Part shown: in pieces, positions 16,893 to 25,453 of the stretch
How the letters are laid out: every line of letters starts with the position of its first letter
Numbering within the stretch: position 1 is the stretch's first letter
Origin: Faecalibacterium sp. UBA1819
GTDB taxonomy: Bacteria > Bacillota > Clostridia > Oscillospirales > Ruminococcaceae
Length of the DNA: 33,515 nt
Assembly: GCA_002315015.1 (NCBI GenBank)
Contig: DCEX01000017.1
Coordinates: 24,821-58,335 of the forward strand
Reading direction: 5' to 3'
Notes under the pieces: generated by a model
Database searches by the model: none
What the model saw: only the letters and a program-made list of their open reading frames with translations
Told to the model about the DNA's origin: nothing
Made by a program: the position numbers and the translations under genes

Positions 16893-18671
16893 ATGTTTCA
16901 CAAACCACGCACTTTAAGAAGGAAACTGTTCAGCAGCTTGGCCTTTGTCGTTGCAGCACTTTTTGCGCTCACCATTATAATTGCCGTCAGCATTTCCCGA
17001 ATTTCGGCAACACAGCAGCGCATTTCCAATGCCACAGAAGAAATTTCTTCTCTTTACACGGCTAAGGCAGGCCATTACAACTGGGCTTCTTCGCTGAACA
17101 ACTACTTAAACTACGGCATTGAGTTTTCCGGCAGCACCGACCCCACAGAATGCGTTTTGGGCCAGTGCTTGTACGACGATAACAACAGCAATATCGACCC
17201 CACCTTTAAAACCTTTGTAAGCAATGTGGAGCCGGTTCACAATGACCTGCACGCCGTCGGCAGGGAAATTCTGGCCATGGCTCAAAAAAATCAGGTCAGC
17301 CAAGCAAAAACGCGCTATATCGAGGAAATTCTGCCCAGCGTGGAGAGCCTTGTCAGCCGTCTTGATGAGCGCATTCAAGTAATCGAACAGCAAATCAGTT
17401 CTGAAAACGAGCACCTTTCCGTGCTGATGCTTGTGTCGGTTATCGCCACGCTGGCTGCGCTTGCATTCGTTTTGATTGTTTTGGTTTTGCTGTTCCGCTT
17501 CTTGAAAAAAGAAGTGCTGCACAACCTCGACACTCTTTCCGACCGCATTGGCCGTCTTGCTTCCGGCAATCTGAATTTGGAGCTGCCGGATGAAAGCACG
17601 TTGGAAACGGTAGAGATGCGCAATATCCGCAACTCTCTTGCCGACTCTGTTTCCGAGCTTGCAAAGTATATCCAGATTATCGACCTTGGCATGGAATATT
17701 TCTCCAACGGCGACTTCACGCCCTCGTGTCCCATTGAGTTCCGCGGCGATTTTGCCAATATCCGCCGTTCTATGGAGCGTTTCCAGAAAAAGATGAATGC
17801 TTCTTTGGCTCGTATGGACCTTTCCGCCGGTTTTGTCAGCTCCGGCGCGTCTCAAGTGGCCGACAGCGCACAAACTTTGGCGCAGGGCGCTACGGAACAG
17901 GCCAGCAGCGTAGAGGAACTTTCTGCAACCATCAACGAGGTATCGGCGCGTATTTCGGAAACGGCCGAATATTCCAAAACAGCAAACGAGCTTGGCAAGC
18001 GTGCCGGTGAAGTGGTGCTGAAGAGCCAGTCCGAAATGAAGCAGCTGATGAACGCCATCAAGGATATCGCTGTTGGCGCTAAGAATATCCAAAAGATTAT
18101 TAAAGTGATTGATGATATTGCGTTCCAAACCAATATCTTGGCGCTGAATGCTGCTGTTGAGGCAGCCCGTGCCGGCGTAGCGGGCAAAGGTTTTGCCGTT
18201 GTCGCGGATGAGGTTCGCAACTTGGCTCAGAAGTCCGCCGAGGCTGCACAAAATACCACTGCACTCATTGAGGAATCTTTGCGCTCCGTTTCTGTTGGCG
18301 AGCAGCTTTCGGACAATACCGAGGCGGCGTTCAACGAAATGGCCGAGTACGCTAACCAAACAGTAGAAATGATTGAAAAAATTGCACAGGCATCTAACGA
18401 CCAGGCACAGGCGATCTCTCAGATCTCCATGGGCATTGACCAAATTTCTTCTGTGGTGCAGATGAACTCTGCTACCTCTGAGGAAAGCGCCGCCGCCAGT
18501 GAGGAGCTCAGCAGCGAAGCCAACCAGATGAAAGCGCTGCTTAATCAGTTCAACATTTGGCCCAACGGCACAGACCAATCCAATGCCGAATGCCCCGCAG
18601 AAAATTTGAAGCAGCACCTTGAACCCTCCGCTTCTTCTGCTGCATTTGAAGAAGTGCCGAGCAAATATTAA
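16893..18671 (+). CDS. Methyl-accepting chemotaxis protein with CZB-like extracytoplasmic sensor
   Basis: A 592-aa chemoreceptor. TM1 spans about residues 15-37, an extracytoplasmic domain about 38-176, TM2 about 178-202, then HAMP and a full signalling domain with the tip [20 protein letters not shown]. The extracytoplasmic part contains a pattern like the chemoreceptor zinc-binding (CZB) domain: HYNW (His61, Trp64), CVLGQCLY (Cys87, Gly90) and HNDLH (His116, His120), the three His and one Cys that bind zinc in that family. CZB proteins studied so far sense zinc or hypochlorous acid and mostly carry the domain in the cytoplasm, so this placement is notable. The ATG at 16893 follows AGAGGA with a 10-nt spacer. 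It is read in the same direction as parA-comFB but 445 bp away, and ends at a hairpin. Confidence 0.94.
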   Translation: MFHKPRTLRRKLFSSLAFVVAALFALTIIIAVSISRISATQQRISNATEEISSLYTAKAGHYNWASSLNNYLNYGIEFSGSTDPTECVLGQCLYDDNNSNIDPTFKTFVSNVEPVHNDLHAVGREILAMAQKNQVSQAKTRYIEEILPSVESLVSRLDERIQVIEQQISSENEHLSVLMLVSVIATLAALAFVLIVLVLLFRFLKKEVLHNLDTLSDRIGRLASGNLNLELPDESTLETVEMRNIRNSLADSVSELAKYIQIIDLGMEYFSNGDFTPSCPIEFRGDFANIRRSMERFQKKMNASLARMDLSAGFVSSGASQVADSAQTLAQGATEQASSVEELSATINEVSARISETAEYSKTANELGKRAGEVVLKSQSEMKQLMNAIKDIAVGAKNIQKIIKVIDDIAFQTNILALNAAVEAARAGVAGKGFAVVADEVRNLAQKSAEAAQNTTALIEESLRSVSVGEQLSDNTEAAFNEMAEYANQTVEMIEKIAQASNDQAQAISQISMGIDQISSVVQMNSATSEESAAASEELSSEANQMKALLNQFNIWPNGTDQSNAECPAENLKQHLEPSASSAAFEEVPSKY

Positions 18672-18680
18672 GTTTTTCCC

Positions 18681-18709
18681 AAACACCCGGACATATTGTC
18701 CGGGTGTTT
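18681..18709 (+). terminator. Terminator hairpin after the second MCP gene
   Basis: A perfect 12-bp GC-rich stem (18681-18692 with 18698-18709) has a 5-nt loop and sits 9 bases past the stop codon. The T run is only TTT and is followed directly by the dispersed repeat at 18711. Confidence 0.75.
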
Positions 18710-18710
18710 C

Positions 18711-18805
18711 AGTTTGTCGAAAAAACTTCGCTTTTTCACAAACGAAAGCCTTATCTAAAACGAAAAAGAGGGCTGGCCCCCCTTTTCCAAGCCTTTTCCC
18801 CTTGC
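18711..18805 (+). repeat. Dispersed 95-bp intergenic repeat, copy 1
   Basis: This segment matches 33421-33515 over its whole length, starting with AGTTTGTCGAAAAA and ending with CTTTTCCAAGCC then CCCCTTGC. It forms two hairpins. The first pairs GTTTGT-C-GAAAAA with TTTTTC-ACAAAC (18712-18743). The second pairs a GAAAA-AGAGGG arm with a C-run plus TTTTCC arm (about 18762-18788). It begins immediately after a terminator-type stem, as the other copy does. It contains no open frame. Confidence 0.85.
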
Positions 18806-18851
18806 AGTCCATCTTCTTTCTGAATCAGGCGGCAGTTCTTTGACAGTTTTT

Positions 18852-18877
18852 ACCCGAACATACCGTCCGGGTTTTTA
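18852..18877 (+). terminator. Second, weaker terminator-like hairpin
   Basis: ACCCG and CGGGT arms (within 18852-18872) are followed by TTTTT. The sequence resembles the stem at 18681-18709, as if the original terminator had been duplicated or split around the repeat element. Confidence 0.45.
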
Positions 18878-18896
18878 TGTGCTTGTCGTGAAAAAA

Positions 18897-18925
18897 TTGA
18901 CGAATCTTGCCCAAAGCATTACAAT
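18897..18925 (+). promoter_or_regulatory. Strong sigma-A promoter for the first mgtA-like gene
   Basis: TTGACG (18897-18902) and TACAAT (18920-18925) are separated by exactly 17 bp, which puts the start of transcription near 18932 and leaves a leader of about 57 nt. The leader is too short for an M-box riboswitch and lacks its conserved core. Confidence 0.8.
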
Positions 18926-18988
18926 AAAGACGGGTTTCGCCTTTGAATTGCGTATCCCGATTGCTGCATTGGTTAGGAGGCTGTTTTA

Positions 18989-21619
18989 ATGCAACCTGTT
19001 TCCCCTCATACCGAGCTTCGCCGTTTGGCGCTGCTTGGCCGCGACGATTTGTACCAACAACTCAACACCTCCCCCAACGGCTTGTCAGATTCTGCTTGCA
19101 CCCATCCGCACCTATCCCATAAAAACAGCAAAAGCACGTTTGCCGCTCGGCTTTCCCGTGCTTTTTTCACACCGTTCAATTTCATTTTAATGGCTTTGGC
19201 CGTTGTCTCTTGGCTTACCACTGTCGTTTGGCCGTCCAATGAAACAAAAACGGGCATCAGCGCCCTGCTGATCAGCTTTGTACTTTTGGCCGGGGTTGTG
19301 CTGCGCCTGTGGCAAGAGCGCAAGGCGGGCAATGTCCTCAGCGCTTTATCCGCGCCGCTCTCCTGCTCGGTTACAGTACGGCGCAGCGGTGCGCTTTGCT
19401 CCATTGAGAGCGGTCAGCTTTGTGTCGGTGATGTTGTTTTGCTTTGTGCCGGGGAGCGCGTTCCCGCCGACCTGCGCCTAATTATCACGCATGATTTATT
19501 TCTTTCTCAGTCGCAGCTCACCGGCGAAAGCCGCGTTTTGGAAAAAAACGCCGACATGCTTCCCGATGCCTGCGGCGCTTTGTCCGATTATCCCAACCTT
19601 GCTTTGATGGGAACCAGCGTAGTCAGCGGTACGGCAGAAGGCGTTGTGCTTGCCGTGGGTAGGCAAACGGTATACGGCAGCCAGCTTTCCGCCCTGGGGC
19701 ATAATAAGCGCACCTTTGACGGCGGCGCGTCCTCTGTGGCAGGTGTTTTGCTGCGCTTTATGGCGGCGCTTGTGCCGATTGTGTTTTTTATCTCCGGTCT
19801 GCGCGGCGGCAATTGGTTTACCTCCTTTCTGTTTTCATTGTCGGTTGCCGTGGGGCTTGTGCCGGAGCTTTTGCCCATGGTGGTCAACGCTTGCCTTGCC
19901 CGCGGGAGTGCGGCGATGGCAAAAAAAGAAACCATCGTCAAAAATATCGACGCCATGCAGGGCTTTGGCGGCATGGACGTGCTTTGTGTGGATAAAACCG
20001 GCACTTTGACGGGCGATGAAGTTGTTTTAGAATACTATCTTGACATCTTAGGGAACGAAAGCGCCGAAGTATTGGATGCCGGCTATCTCAACAGCCTGTT
20101 CCATACCGGCACGGATCACCACTTAGACCGTGCTGTGCTCAAATGCAGCTCCATGCCCGGACGGCAAGATCATTTTGCTGCGCTTTCCGCGCACACAGAA
20201 AAGCTGGACGAACTACCCTTTGACTACGAGCGCAAATTTGTCAGCATTTTGGTGCGCGATGGCGCCGAAAGCCGTCTGCTGGTCAAAGGCAGCGTGCGCG
20301 AGGTGTTTGCACGGTGCCGCTTTGTTTTCCATCAAGGGGAACGTCTGCCCATTGACCCCACAGACGACAGCTCTGTGCGCGCTGTGGTGGACGAAATGAC
20401 ACAGGACGGCATGAAGGTACTGGCAGTTGCCGACAAACCGATGGCACAGCAAACCGCCCTGACACAAGAGGATGAACACGGCCTCACTCTGCTGGGTTAT
20501 CTCGTCTTTTTTGACGCCCCCAAGCCCTCTGCGGCCAAGGCGCTGGAAAAGCTGGCTCAGCTGCATGTTCCAGTGAAAGTGCTGACAGGCGATCACCGCC
20601 AAGCAGCGCTTTCTGTTTGCCGCCGCCTCGGGTTAGAGGCCGACCATGTAGTGACCGGCGAAGCGCTGGAACGCATGAGCGAGGACGAGCTGCTGTTTGC
20701 CGTGGAGCATCACCACATCTTTGCCGAACTTTCCCCCGTACAGAAAGGGCAGATTGTACGCCAATTGCACGCCAACGGCCATACAGTCGGCTTTTTGGGC
20801 GACGGCGTGAACGATGTTTGCGCCATGACCTGCGCAGACACAGCCATTTCCGTGGACACTGCCGCCCCTGCCGCACGCGAAGCCGCCGATGCACTGCTGC
20901 TGAAAAAAGACCTCGGCATCTTAGAGCAAGGCATTTTAGAGGGGCGAAAAGCATTTTCCAATATGTCAAAATATGTGCGCATCACGGCTTCTTCCAACTT
21001 TGGAAATATTTTTTCCGTGGTGCTGGCGGGCGCATTCTTGCCGTTTTTGCCCATGACCGCCACCCAGCTTTTGGTCTTGAATTTGCTGTACGACCTGTTG
21101 TGCATTACTTTGCCGTGGGACAGCGTGGACGAAGCCGACTACCGTTTCCCCAGCACATGGTCGGGCACAACACTGGGGCGCTTTATGCGCTTTTTCGGGC
21201 CAATCAGTTCGCTGTTTGACCTCGGTGCTTTCGCCTTTTTATACTTTGTACTTTGCCCGTGGATGGTGGGCGGCAGTTATGGCGCTTTAAACGCCGAACA
21301 GCAGCACGCCTTTACCATGCTGTTCCACAGCGGGTGGTTTATTCAATCGCTGTGGACTCAAGTGCTGATTCTGCACTTACTGCGTACACGCCATGTACCG
21401 TTTTTCCAAAGCCGCGCCTCCGGTGCGCTGCTTTTTGGCACGCTGGCCGGGCTTTCTGCTTTCACTGCCGTCCTTTATACGCCCGCCGCGGAGTGGCTGG
21501 GGCTGACGGCGCTGCCCGCCCCGTATTTTCTGTTTTTAGCCGTCAGCGTTACGCTGTATCTTTTTGTCGTCAGCTTGGCCAAACGCCGCTATTTACAGCG
21601 CTATCATGCATTGTTTTAA
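18989..21619 (+). CDS. MgtA-like P-type cation ATPase 1 (divergent paralogue)
   Basis: A membrane P3B-type ATPase expected to import Mg2+ at the cost of ATP. The 876-aa protein has the actuator TGES (178-181), phosphorylation site DKTGTLT (Asp335), hinge GDGVND (about 604-609) and the MgtA hallmarks VPELLPMVV in TM4 and NLLYDLLCITLPWDSVDE in TM6. The hinge continues VCAM where the sister protein has APAM, and the following segment is also changed, so the ion preference or regulation may differ. About ten membrane segments are present. The ATG at 18989 follows AGGAGG with an 8-nt spacer. The stop overlaps the ribosome binding site of the regulator gene downstream. Confidence 0.9.
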   Translation: MQPVSPHTELRRLALLGRDDLYQQLNTSPNGLSDSACTHPHLSHKNSKSTFAARLSRAFFTPFNFILMALAVVSWLTTVVWPSNETKTGISALLISFVLLAGVVLRLWQERKAGNVLSALSAPLSCSVTVRRSGALCSIESGQLCVGDVVLLCAGERVPADLRLIITHDLFLSQSQLTGESRVLEKNADMLPDACGALSDYPNLALMGTSVVSGTAEGVVLAVGRQTVYGSQLSALGHNKRTFDGGASSVAGVLLRFMAALVPIVFFISGLRGGNWFTSFLFSLSVAVGLVPELLPMVVNACLARGSAAMAKKETIVKNIDAMQGFGGMDVLCVDKTGTLTGDEVVLEYYLDILGNESAEVLDAGYLNSLFHTGTDHHLDRAVLKCSSMPGRQDHFAALSAHTEKLDELPFDYERKFVSILVRDGAESRLLVKGSVREVFARCRFVFHQGERLPIDPTDDSSVRAVVDEMTQDGMKVLAVADKPMAQQTALTQEDEHGLTLLGYLVFFDAPKPSAAKALEKLAQLHVPVKVLTGDHRQAALSVCRRLGLEADHVVTGEALERMSEDELLFAVEHHHIFAELSPVQKGQIVRQLHANGHTVGFLGDGVNDVCAMTCADTAISVDTAAPAAREAADALLLKKDLGILEQGILEGRKAFSNMSKYVRITASSNFGNIFSVVLAGAFLPFLPMTATQLLVLNLLYDLLCITLPWDSVDEADYRFPSTWSGTTLGRFMRFFGPISSLFDLGAFAFLYFVLCPWMVGGSYGALNAEQQHAFTMLFHSGWFIQSLWTQVLILHLLRTRHVPFFQSRASGALLFGTLAGLSAFTAVLYTPAAEWLGLTALPAPYFLFLAVSVTLYLFVVSLAKRRYLQRYHALF

Positions 21620-21631
21620 GGAGGGTTCCAT

Positions 21632-22114
21632 GTGAAAAAAATGAACGCCATCACCATGGACGCCGCCTCCTTGCAGCAGCTGGAACAATGGATGCAGCCG
21701 TCACCCGCGGACAAAAGTCTGGACGAGTTTCGGCGCGGTGTGCGTGAATTGCTGGAGGGCCGCGTGGATACGCTGATGCTGGAATGCGGCCAGCCGTCGC
21801 CTTCCGACGACGGCATTACATTTGGCGACTTAACCATCTACCAAAAAAGCCGCCGTGTGGTTTTCGCCGGGCAAGAAGTGCAGCTGACGCCGAAAGAATT
21901 CGACATTCTTTTCTTTTTGGCGCAAAACCCCGGCACGGTATTTACGAAAGAACAGCTGTATCAAGCCGTTTGGATGGAGCCTTACTATACTGCCGACAGC
22001 AATATCATGGCCTTTATCCGAAAACTGCGCAAAAAAATTGAGCCAAACCCCGACGCCCCGCAATACATTCTCACCATTTGGGGCATTGGCTATAAATTCA
22101 ACGATCAATTTTAA
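21632..22114 (+). CDS. Stand-alone OmpR-type winged-helix regulator without receiver domain
   Basis: A 160-aa DNA-binding protein. Residues 64-158 form a typical Trans_reg_C domain: FGDLTIYQKSRRVVFAG, VQLTPKEFDILFFLAQNPG, a recognition helix with SNIMAFIRKLRKKI and the wing LTIWGIGYKF. The first 63 residues are acidic and helical and do not form a receiver domain, so control by phosphorylation is unlikely. I chose the GTG at 21632, with AAGGAGGG 6 nt upstream overlapping the mgtA1 stop; the ATG at 21641 is an alternative. It lies between two Mg2+-type ATPase genes, and the promoter of the second has tandem repeats of the spacing used by this family. It is therefore the likely regulator, by inference. 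Confidence 0.88.
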   Translation: MKKMNAITMDAASLQQLEQWMQPSPADKSLDEFRRGVRELLEGRVDTLMLECGQPSPSDDGITFGDLTIYQKSRRVVFAGQEVQLTPKEFDILFFLAQNPGTVFTKEQLYQAVWMEPYYTADSNIMAFIRKLRKKIEPNPDAPQYILTIWGIGYKFNDQF

Positions 22115-22127
22115 TCGCATTATTTTT

Positions 22128-22167
22128 GCCCGCGTGGAAGCATTTCTTGCTTCGGCGCGGGCTTTTT
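22128..22167 (+). terminator. Terminator after the winged-helix regulator
   Basis: GCCCGCG (22128-22134) pairs with CGCGGGC (22156-22162) around a nested GAAGCA/TGCTTC stem and is followed by TTTTT. It sits 13 bases past the regulator stop and separates the mgtA1-regulator transcript from mgtA2. Confidence 0.85.
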
Positions 22168-22177
22168 CTGACCAAAA

Positions 22178-22196
22178 CGCAAGAAAATCGCAAGAA
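22178..22196 (+). promoter_or_regulatory. Tandem 8-bp direct repeats, candidate operator for the winged-helix regulator
   Basis: CGCAAGAA occurs at 22178-22185 and again at 22189-22196, an 11-bp period equal to one DNA helical turn. Direct repeats of this spacing just upstream of a poor -35 box are the usual activator site of OmpR/PhoB-type proteins. The repeats end 8 bp before the -35 position of the mgtA2 promoter. No such pair was seen upstream of mgtA1. Confidence 0.65.
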
Positions 22197-22204
22197 TTCA
22201 ACCA

Positions 22205-22233
22205 TAGTTTTCCCGCGCTTCTTCCTTTATACT
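22205..22233 (+). promoter_or_regulatory. Candidate activator-dependent promoter of the mgtA2 unit
   Basis: TATACT at 22228-22233 is a good -10 box, but the -35 position 17 bp upstream (22205-22210, TAGTTT) is poor, which fits dependence on an activator bound at 22178-22196. The leader to mgtA2 would be about 200 nt and includes a GCATCA/TGATGC hairpin at 22247-22262. Confidence 0.55.
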
Positions 22234-22290
22234 AAGGCTTAGAAACGCATCAAGTGTGATGCAATTGATTTCAAGAAAGGATGTGGCAGT

Positions 22291-22356
22291 ATGGATGCCG
22301 GACCTAGACGACCAAACAATCAAACCCGCACAGTGCTGCTGCACCGACGAAGATAA
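22291..22356 (+). CDS. Candidate 21-codon leader peptide upstream of mgtA2
   Basis: A short frame with its own ribosome binding site (AAAGGA, 9-nt spacer) encodes MDAGPRRPNN followed by QTRTVLLHRRR. It has an acidic second residue, two prolines and an Arg-rich end whose last codons are CGA CGA AGA. In enteric bacteria mgtA is controlled by a short Pro/acidic and Arg-rich leader peptide, MgtL; the size, position and composition here are similar, but this is analogy and not shown homology. The stop is 81 nt before mgtA2. It could be a chance frame, since evidence rests on the ribosome binding site and location. Confidence 0.45.
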   Translation: MDAGPRRPNNQTRTVLLHRRR

Positions 22357-22437
22357 AAGCATTTTCCGTGCATGTTTTTGTGTACGGCGTCTTTTCTGCG
22401 TCTGCTTGCGGCACTGCCGAAAAAGGAGATGCAGAAC

Positions 22438-25185
22438 ATGAAAAACCGTAAAGAAATGGCAAAAGCAGCTGCGGTACAGGCTCGCCGCGAGCAAACGGCC
22501 CAGCGGCTTTCCTTCGCGGCTTGTGCCGATGTCACTACCGTGCTTGCCCATCTTCACAGCCGCATTACCGGCCTGTCGGAAGAACAAATTGCACAGCGCC
22601 GAGCTGAGTTTGGCGTCAACCGCGTCACTCACGAAAAGGCAAAACCTCTGGCAAAGCAGCTGGCCGAAGCTTTCATCAACCCGTTTACCGCCATTTTGTT
22701 TTGTTTGGCGGCGGTGTCGTGCTTCACCGATATTCTCATTCCGCTTTGGCAGAACGCGCCGCAGGACGTTTCCCCCGTTACCGTGGTCATCATTTTAACG
22801 ATGGTGCTCATTTCCGGCACGCTTCGTTTTGTGCAGGAATCTCGTTCCGGCCATGCGGCCGAGAAACTGCTGGCGATGATTACCACCACCTGCACCGTCA
22901 CACGCAAGCCCGGCGGCACGCAGGAATTGCCGTTGGAAGAGCTGGTGGTGGGCGACATTATCCACCTGTCCGCCGGAGATATGGTTCCCGCCGACGTGCG
23001 TATTTTAGAGGCAAAAGACCTCTTTATCAGCCAATCTGCCATGACGGGCGAAAGCGACCCGGTGGAAAAATTCTCCCACGCATGTGAGCAAAGCGGCTCC
23101 GTCACCGACTGCGCCAATCTTGCCTTTATGGGAACGAACGTCATCAGCGGCACAGCCAGTGCTGTCGTGGTTGCCGTGGGGGACGATACCCTGTTCGGCG
23201 CCATTGCCGCTTCCGCAGCGTCTGAGCCGGTGGAAACGAATTTCACCAAAGGGGTCAACGCCGTTTCTTGGGTACTCATTCGCTTTATGCTCGTGATGAT
23301 TCCCATTGTCTTTTTCGTCAATGGGCTGACGAAGCACGACTGGGCGGGCGCATTTTTGTTTGCCATTTCTGTGGCTGTGGGGCTTACCCCGGAAATGCTG
23401 CCCATGATTGTCACCACCTGTTTGGCGAAAGGCGCGGTGTCGATGTCGCGCAAAAAAAACATTGTCAAAAACTTGAATTCCATTCAGGATTTTGGTGCAA
23501 TGGATATTCTCTGCACCGATAAAACAGGAACGTTAACGCAGGATAAAGTGGTTTTGGAATATCACATGAACGTCAATGGCGAGGATGACCTGCGGGTGCT
23601 GCGTCACGCCTACTTAAACAGCTATTTCCAAACCGGATATAAAAACCTGATGGATGTTGCCATCATTGAACGCACCGAGGAGCAGGAAGCCGCCGACCCG
23701 CGCTTGGCTGACTTGTCTCAAACCTATCACAAAGTAGACGAAATTCCCTTCGACTTTACGCGCCGCCGTCTTTCCACCGTTGTGGAAGACCGCGCCGGAA
23801 AGCGTCAAATGATTACAAAAGGGGCTGTGGAAGAAATGCTGGGTGTCTGTGCCTTTGCGGAGGACGGCGGCACTGTGCAGCCCTTGACGAATGAGATTCG
23901 CACAAAAATTTTAGAAACCGTAGGCCGTTTGAACGAAAACGGAATGCGTGTCATTGCCATTGCCCAAAAAGGGCTAGACAACACCCGCGACACTTACAGC
24001 GTCCAGGATGAACGCGATATGGTTTTGATGGGCTATCTTGCCTTTTTAGACCCGCCCAAGGAATCCACCGCCGCAGCCATCCGCGCATTGAAAGAACACG
24101 GAGTCACCACCAAAATTTTAACCGGTGACAACGACCGCGTCACACGCTGCATCTGCAAGCAAGTGGGGCTGCCCGTCCACCGGCTGCTGCTGGGCGAGGA
24201 CGTCGAAGCCATGACCGACCCCGAACTGGAACGCGCGGCACAGGAAACCGACGTTTTCGCCAAGCTTTCCCCCGCGCAAAAAGCGCGTGTTGTCACCGCA
24301 CTGCGCAATGCCGGCCATACCGTAGGCTTTATGGGCGACGGCATCAATGATGCTCCCGCCATGAAAGCCGCCGACATCGGTATTTCTGTCGATACCGCAG
24401 TGGACGTGGCCAAAGAGTCCGCCGACATTATTTTGCTGGAGAAGAATCTGCTTGTGCTGGAACAGGGCATCATGGAAGGGCGTAAAACGTACGCCAACAT
24501 GATTAAGTACATTAAAATGACGGCCTCGTCCAACTTCGGCAATATGTTTTCCGTTCTGGCAGCCTCGGCGCTTCTGCCCTTTTTGCCGATGGAAAGCGTC
24601 CATTTAATCTTGCTGAATCTCATTTATGATTTAAGCTGCACCGCCATCCCCTGGGACAATGTAGACGAAGAATTTTTGGCGGTTCCCCGCAAGTGGGACG
24701 CCTCCGGCATTGGCAGCTTTATGCTTTGGATTGGGCCTGCCAGCTCGGTGTTCGACTGGCTCACCTACGCCTTTTTATACTTCGTGCTTTGCCCCATGTT
24801 TGTTTCGGGCGGAGTATTGTTCAACGATTTGGCCGCACATTACAGCGGCGCCGAACTGCTGCAAATGCAGACAGCCTACATTGCGCTGTTCCACGCCGGA
24901 TGGTTTGTGGAATCCATGTGGAGCCAAACGCTGGTTATTCATATGATTCGCACGCCCAAACTGCCATTTTTCCAAAGCCGTGCGAGTGCCGGTGTTACGC
25001 TGCTGACCGGGGCGGGCATTGCCCTGCTCACCGCCATTCCCTTCACACCCGTAGGGGCAGCGCTCGGGCTTGCACCGCTTCCGGCGGCCTACTTTGCCTA
25101 CCTGATTCCGTGCATCGTGCTTTACATGATGCTGGCGACCAGCTTGAAAAAAGCGTATGTTCGCCATTTTGGAGAATTGCTTTAA
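22438..25185 (+). CDS. mgtA: Magnesium-translocating P-type ATPase 2 (MgtA-type)
   Basis: A P3B-type ATPase of 915 aa that should import Mg2+ across the membrane. It has TGES in the actuator, DKTGTLT with Asp361, [10 protein letters not shown] at about residue 634, the MgtA-type TM4 motif TPEMLPMIV, the conserved NIVKN and the TM6 block [18 protein letters not shown]. Size and motifs are those of canonical MgtA/MgtB, more so than in the upstream paralogue. I chose the ATG at 22438 because AAGGAG lies 9 nt upstream; a reading to 22372 has no ribosome binding site. It is preceded by its own promoter and a long leader, and followed by a hairpin and a small membrane-protein gene. Confidence 0.95.
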   Translation: MKNRKEMAKAAAVQARREQTAQRLSFAACADVTTVLAHLHSRITGLSEEQIAQRRAEFGVNRVTHEKAKPLAKQLAEAFINPFTAILFCLAAVSCFTDILIPLWQNAPQDVSPVTVVIILTMVLISGTLRFVQESRSGHAAEKLLAMITTTCTVTRKPGGTQELPLEELVVGDIIHLSAGDMVPADVRILEAKDLFISQSAMTGESDPVEKFSHACEQSGSVTDCANLAFMGTNVISGTASAVVVAVGDDTLFGAIAASAASEPVETNFTKGVNAVSWVLIRFMLVMIPIVFFVNGLTKHDWAGAFLFAISVAVGLTPEMLPMIVTTCLAKGAVSMSRKKNIVKNLNSIQDFGAMDILCTDKTGTLTQDKVVLEYHMNVNGEDDLRVLRHAYLNSYFQTGYKNLMDVAIIERTEEQEAADPRLADLSQTYHKVDEIPFDFTRRRLSTVVEDRAGKRQMITKGAVEEMLGVCAFAEDGGTVQPLTNEIRTKILETVGRLNENGMRVIAIAQKGLDNTRDTYSVQDERDMVLMGYLAFLDPPKESTAAAIRALKEHGVTTKILTGDNDRVTRCICKQVGLPVHRLLLGEDVEAMTDPELERAAQETDVFAKLSPAQKARVVTALRNAGHTVGFMGDGINDAPAMKAADIGISVDTAVDVAKESADIILLEKNLLVLEQGIMEGRKTYANMIKYIKMTASSNFGNMFSVLAASALLPFLPMESVHLILLNLIYDLSCTAIPWDNVDEEFLAVPRKWDASGIGSFMLWIGPASSVFDWLTYAFLYFVLCPMFVSGGVLFNDLAAHYSGAELLQMQTAYIALFHAGWFVESMWSQTLVIHMIRTPKLPFFQSRASAGVTLLTGAGIALLTAIPFTPVGAALGLAPLPAAYFAYLIPCIVLYMMLATSLKKAYVRHFGELL

Positions 25186-25213
25186 CCGTATGTTTCACAC
25201 CTTGCTTTTCGGC

Positions 25214-25246
25214 GGCGCTGTGAAAAACCAAACATTTCACAGCGCC
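25214..25246 (+). other. Long intercistronic hairpin between mgtA2 and the small membrane-protein gene
   Basis: A perfect 12-bp inverted repeat (25214-25225 with 25235-25246) has a 9-nt loop, no T run, and lies just before the AAAGGAGG of the next gene. It is more likely a processing, stability or translation-control element than a terminator. Confidence 0.6.
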
Positions 25247-25268
25247 CCAAACAAAAGGAGGATTTGCT

Positions 25269-25430
25269 ATGTTGAATTGGAATTTGCTTTGGCTCAAATG
25301 GTTCGGCGTCACTGAGCTTTGGGGCATCAATGTTGGCTTTTGGGCGGCACTGTTCGCCATCGGCTTTGTTGTCATCGCTATGAACCTTGTGTTCTGGACA
25401 AGGCCGCGTTTTCCCGCGTCCCGTTCTTAA
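25269..25430 (+). CDS. Small membrane protein (53 aa) downstream of mgtA2
   Basis: A 53-residue frame with an excellent ribosome binding site (AAAGGAGG, 8-nt spacer to the ATG at 25269). The N-terminal third is Trp-rich (WNLLWLKWFG), a single membrane helix covers about residues 21-43, and the end is basic (TRPRFPASRS), predicting a cytoplasmic C terminus. I do not recognise the family. Enteric bacteria encode small membrane proteins (MgtS, MgtR) that stabilise or destabilise MgtA; location and size suggest a similar partner role here, but sequence similarity is not claimed. It ends before a bidirectional terminator and would be co-transcribed with mgtA2. Confidence 0.75.
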   Translation: MLNWNLLWLKWFGVTELWGINVGFWAALFAIGFVVIAMNLVFWTRPRFPASRS

Positions 25431-25453
25431 TGCATTTTTCATACTGAATTGCA

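Noticed and set aside
17106..18812. 568-codon minus-strand frame opposite the second MCP
   Set aside because: Antisense shadow of a clear chemoreceptor gene.
18926..18988. M-box Mg2+ riboswitch in front of mgtA1
   Set aside because: The leader is only about 57 nt and lacks the conserved M-box core; the mgtA2 leader also shows no M-box core.
22372..22437. N-terminal extension of mgtA2 starting at 22372
   Set aside because: No ribosome binding site before it, whereas the ATG at 22438 has AAGGAG at the right distance.
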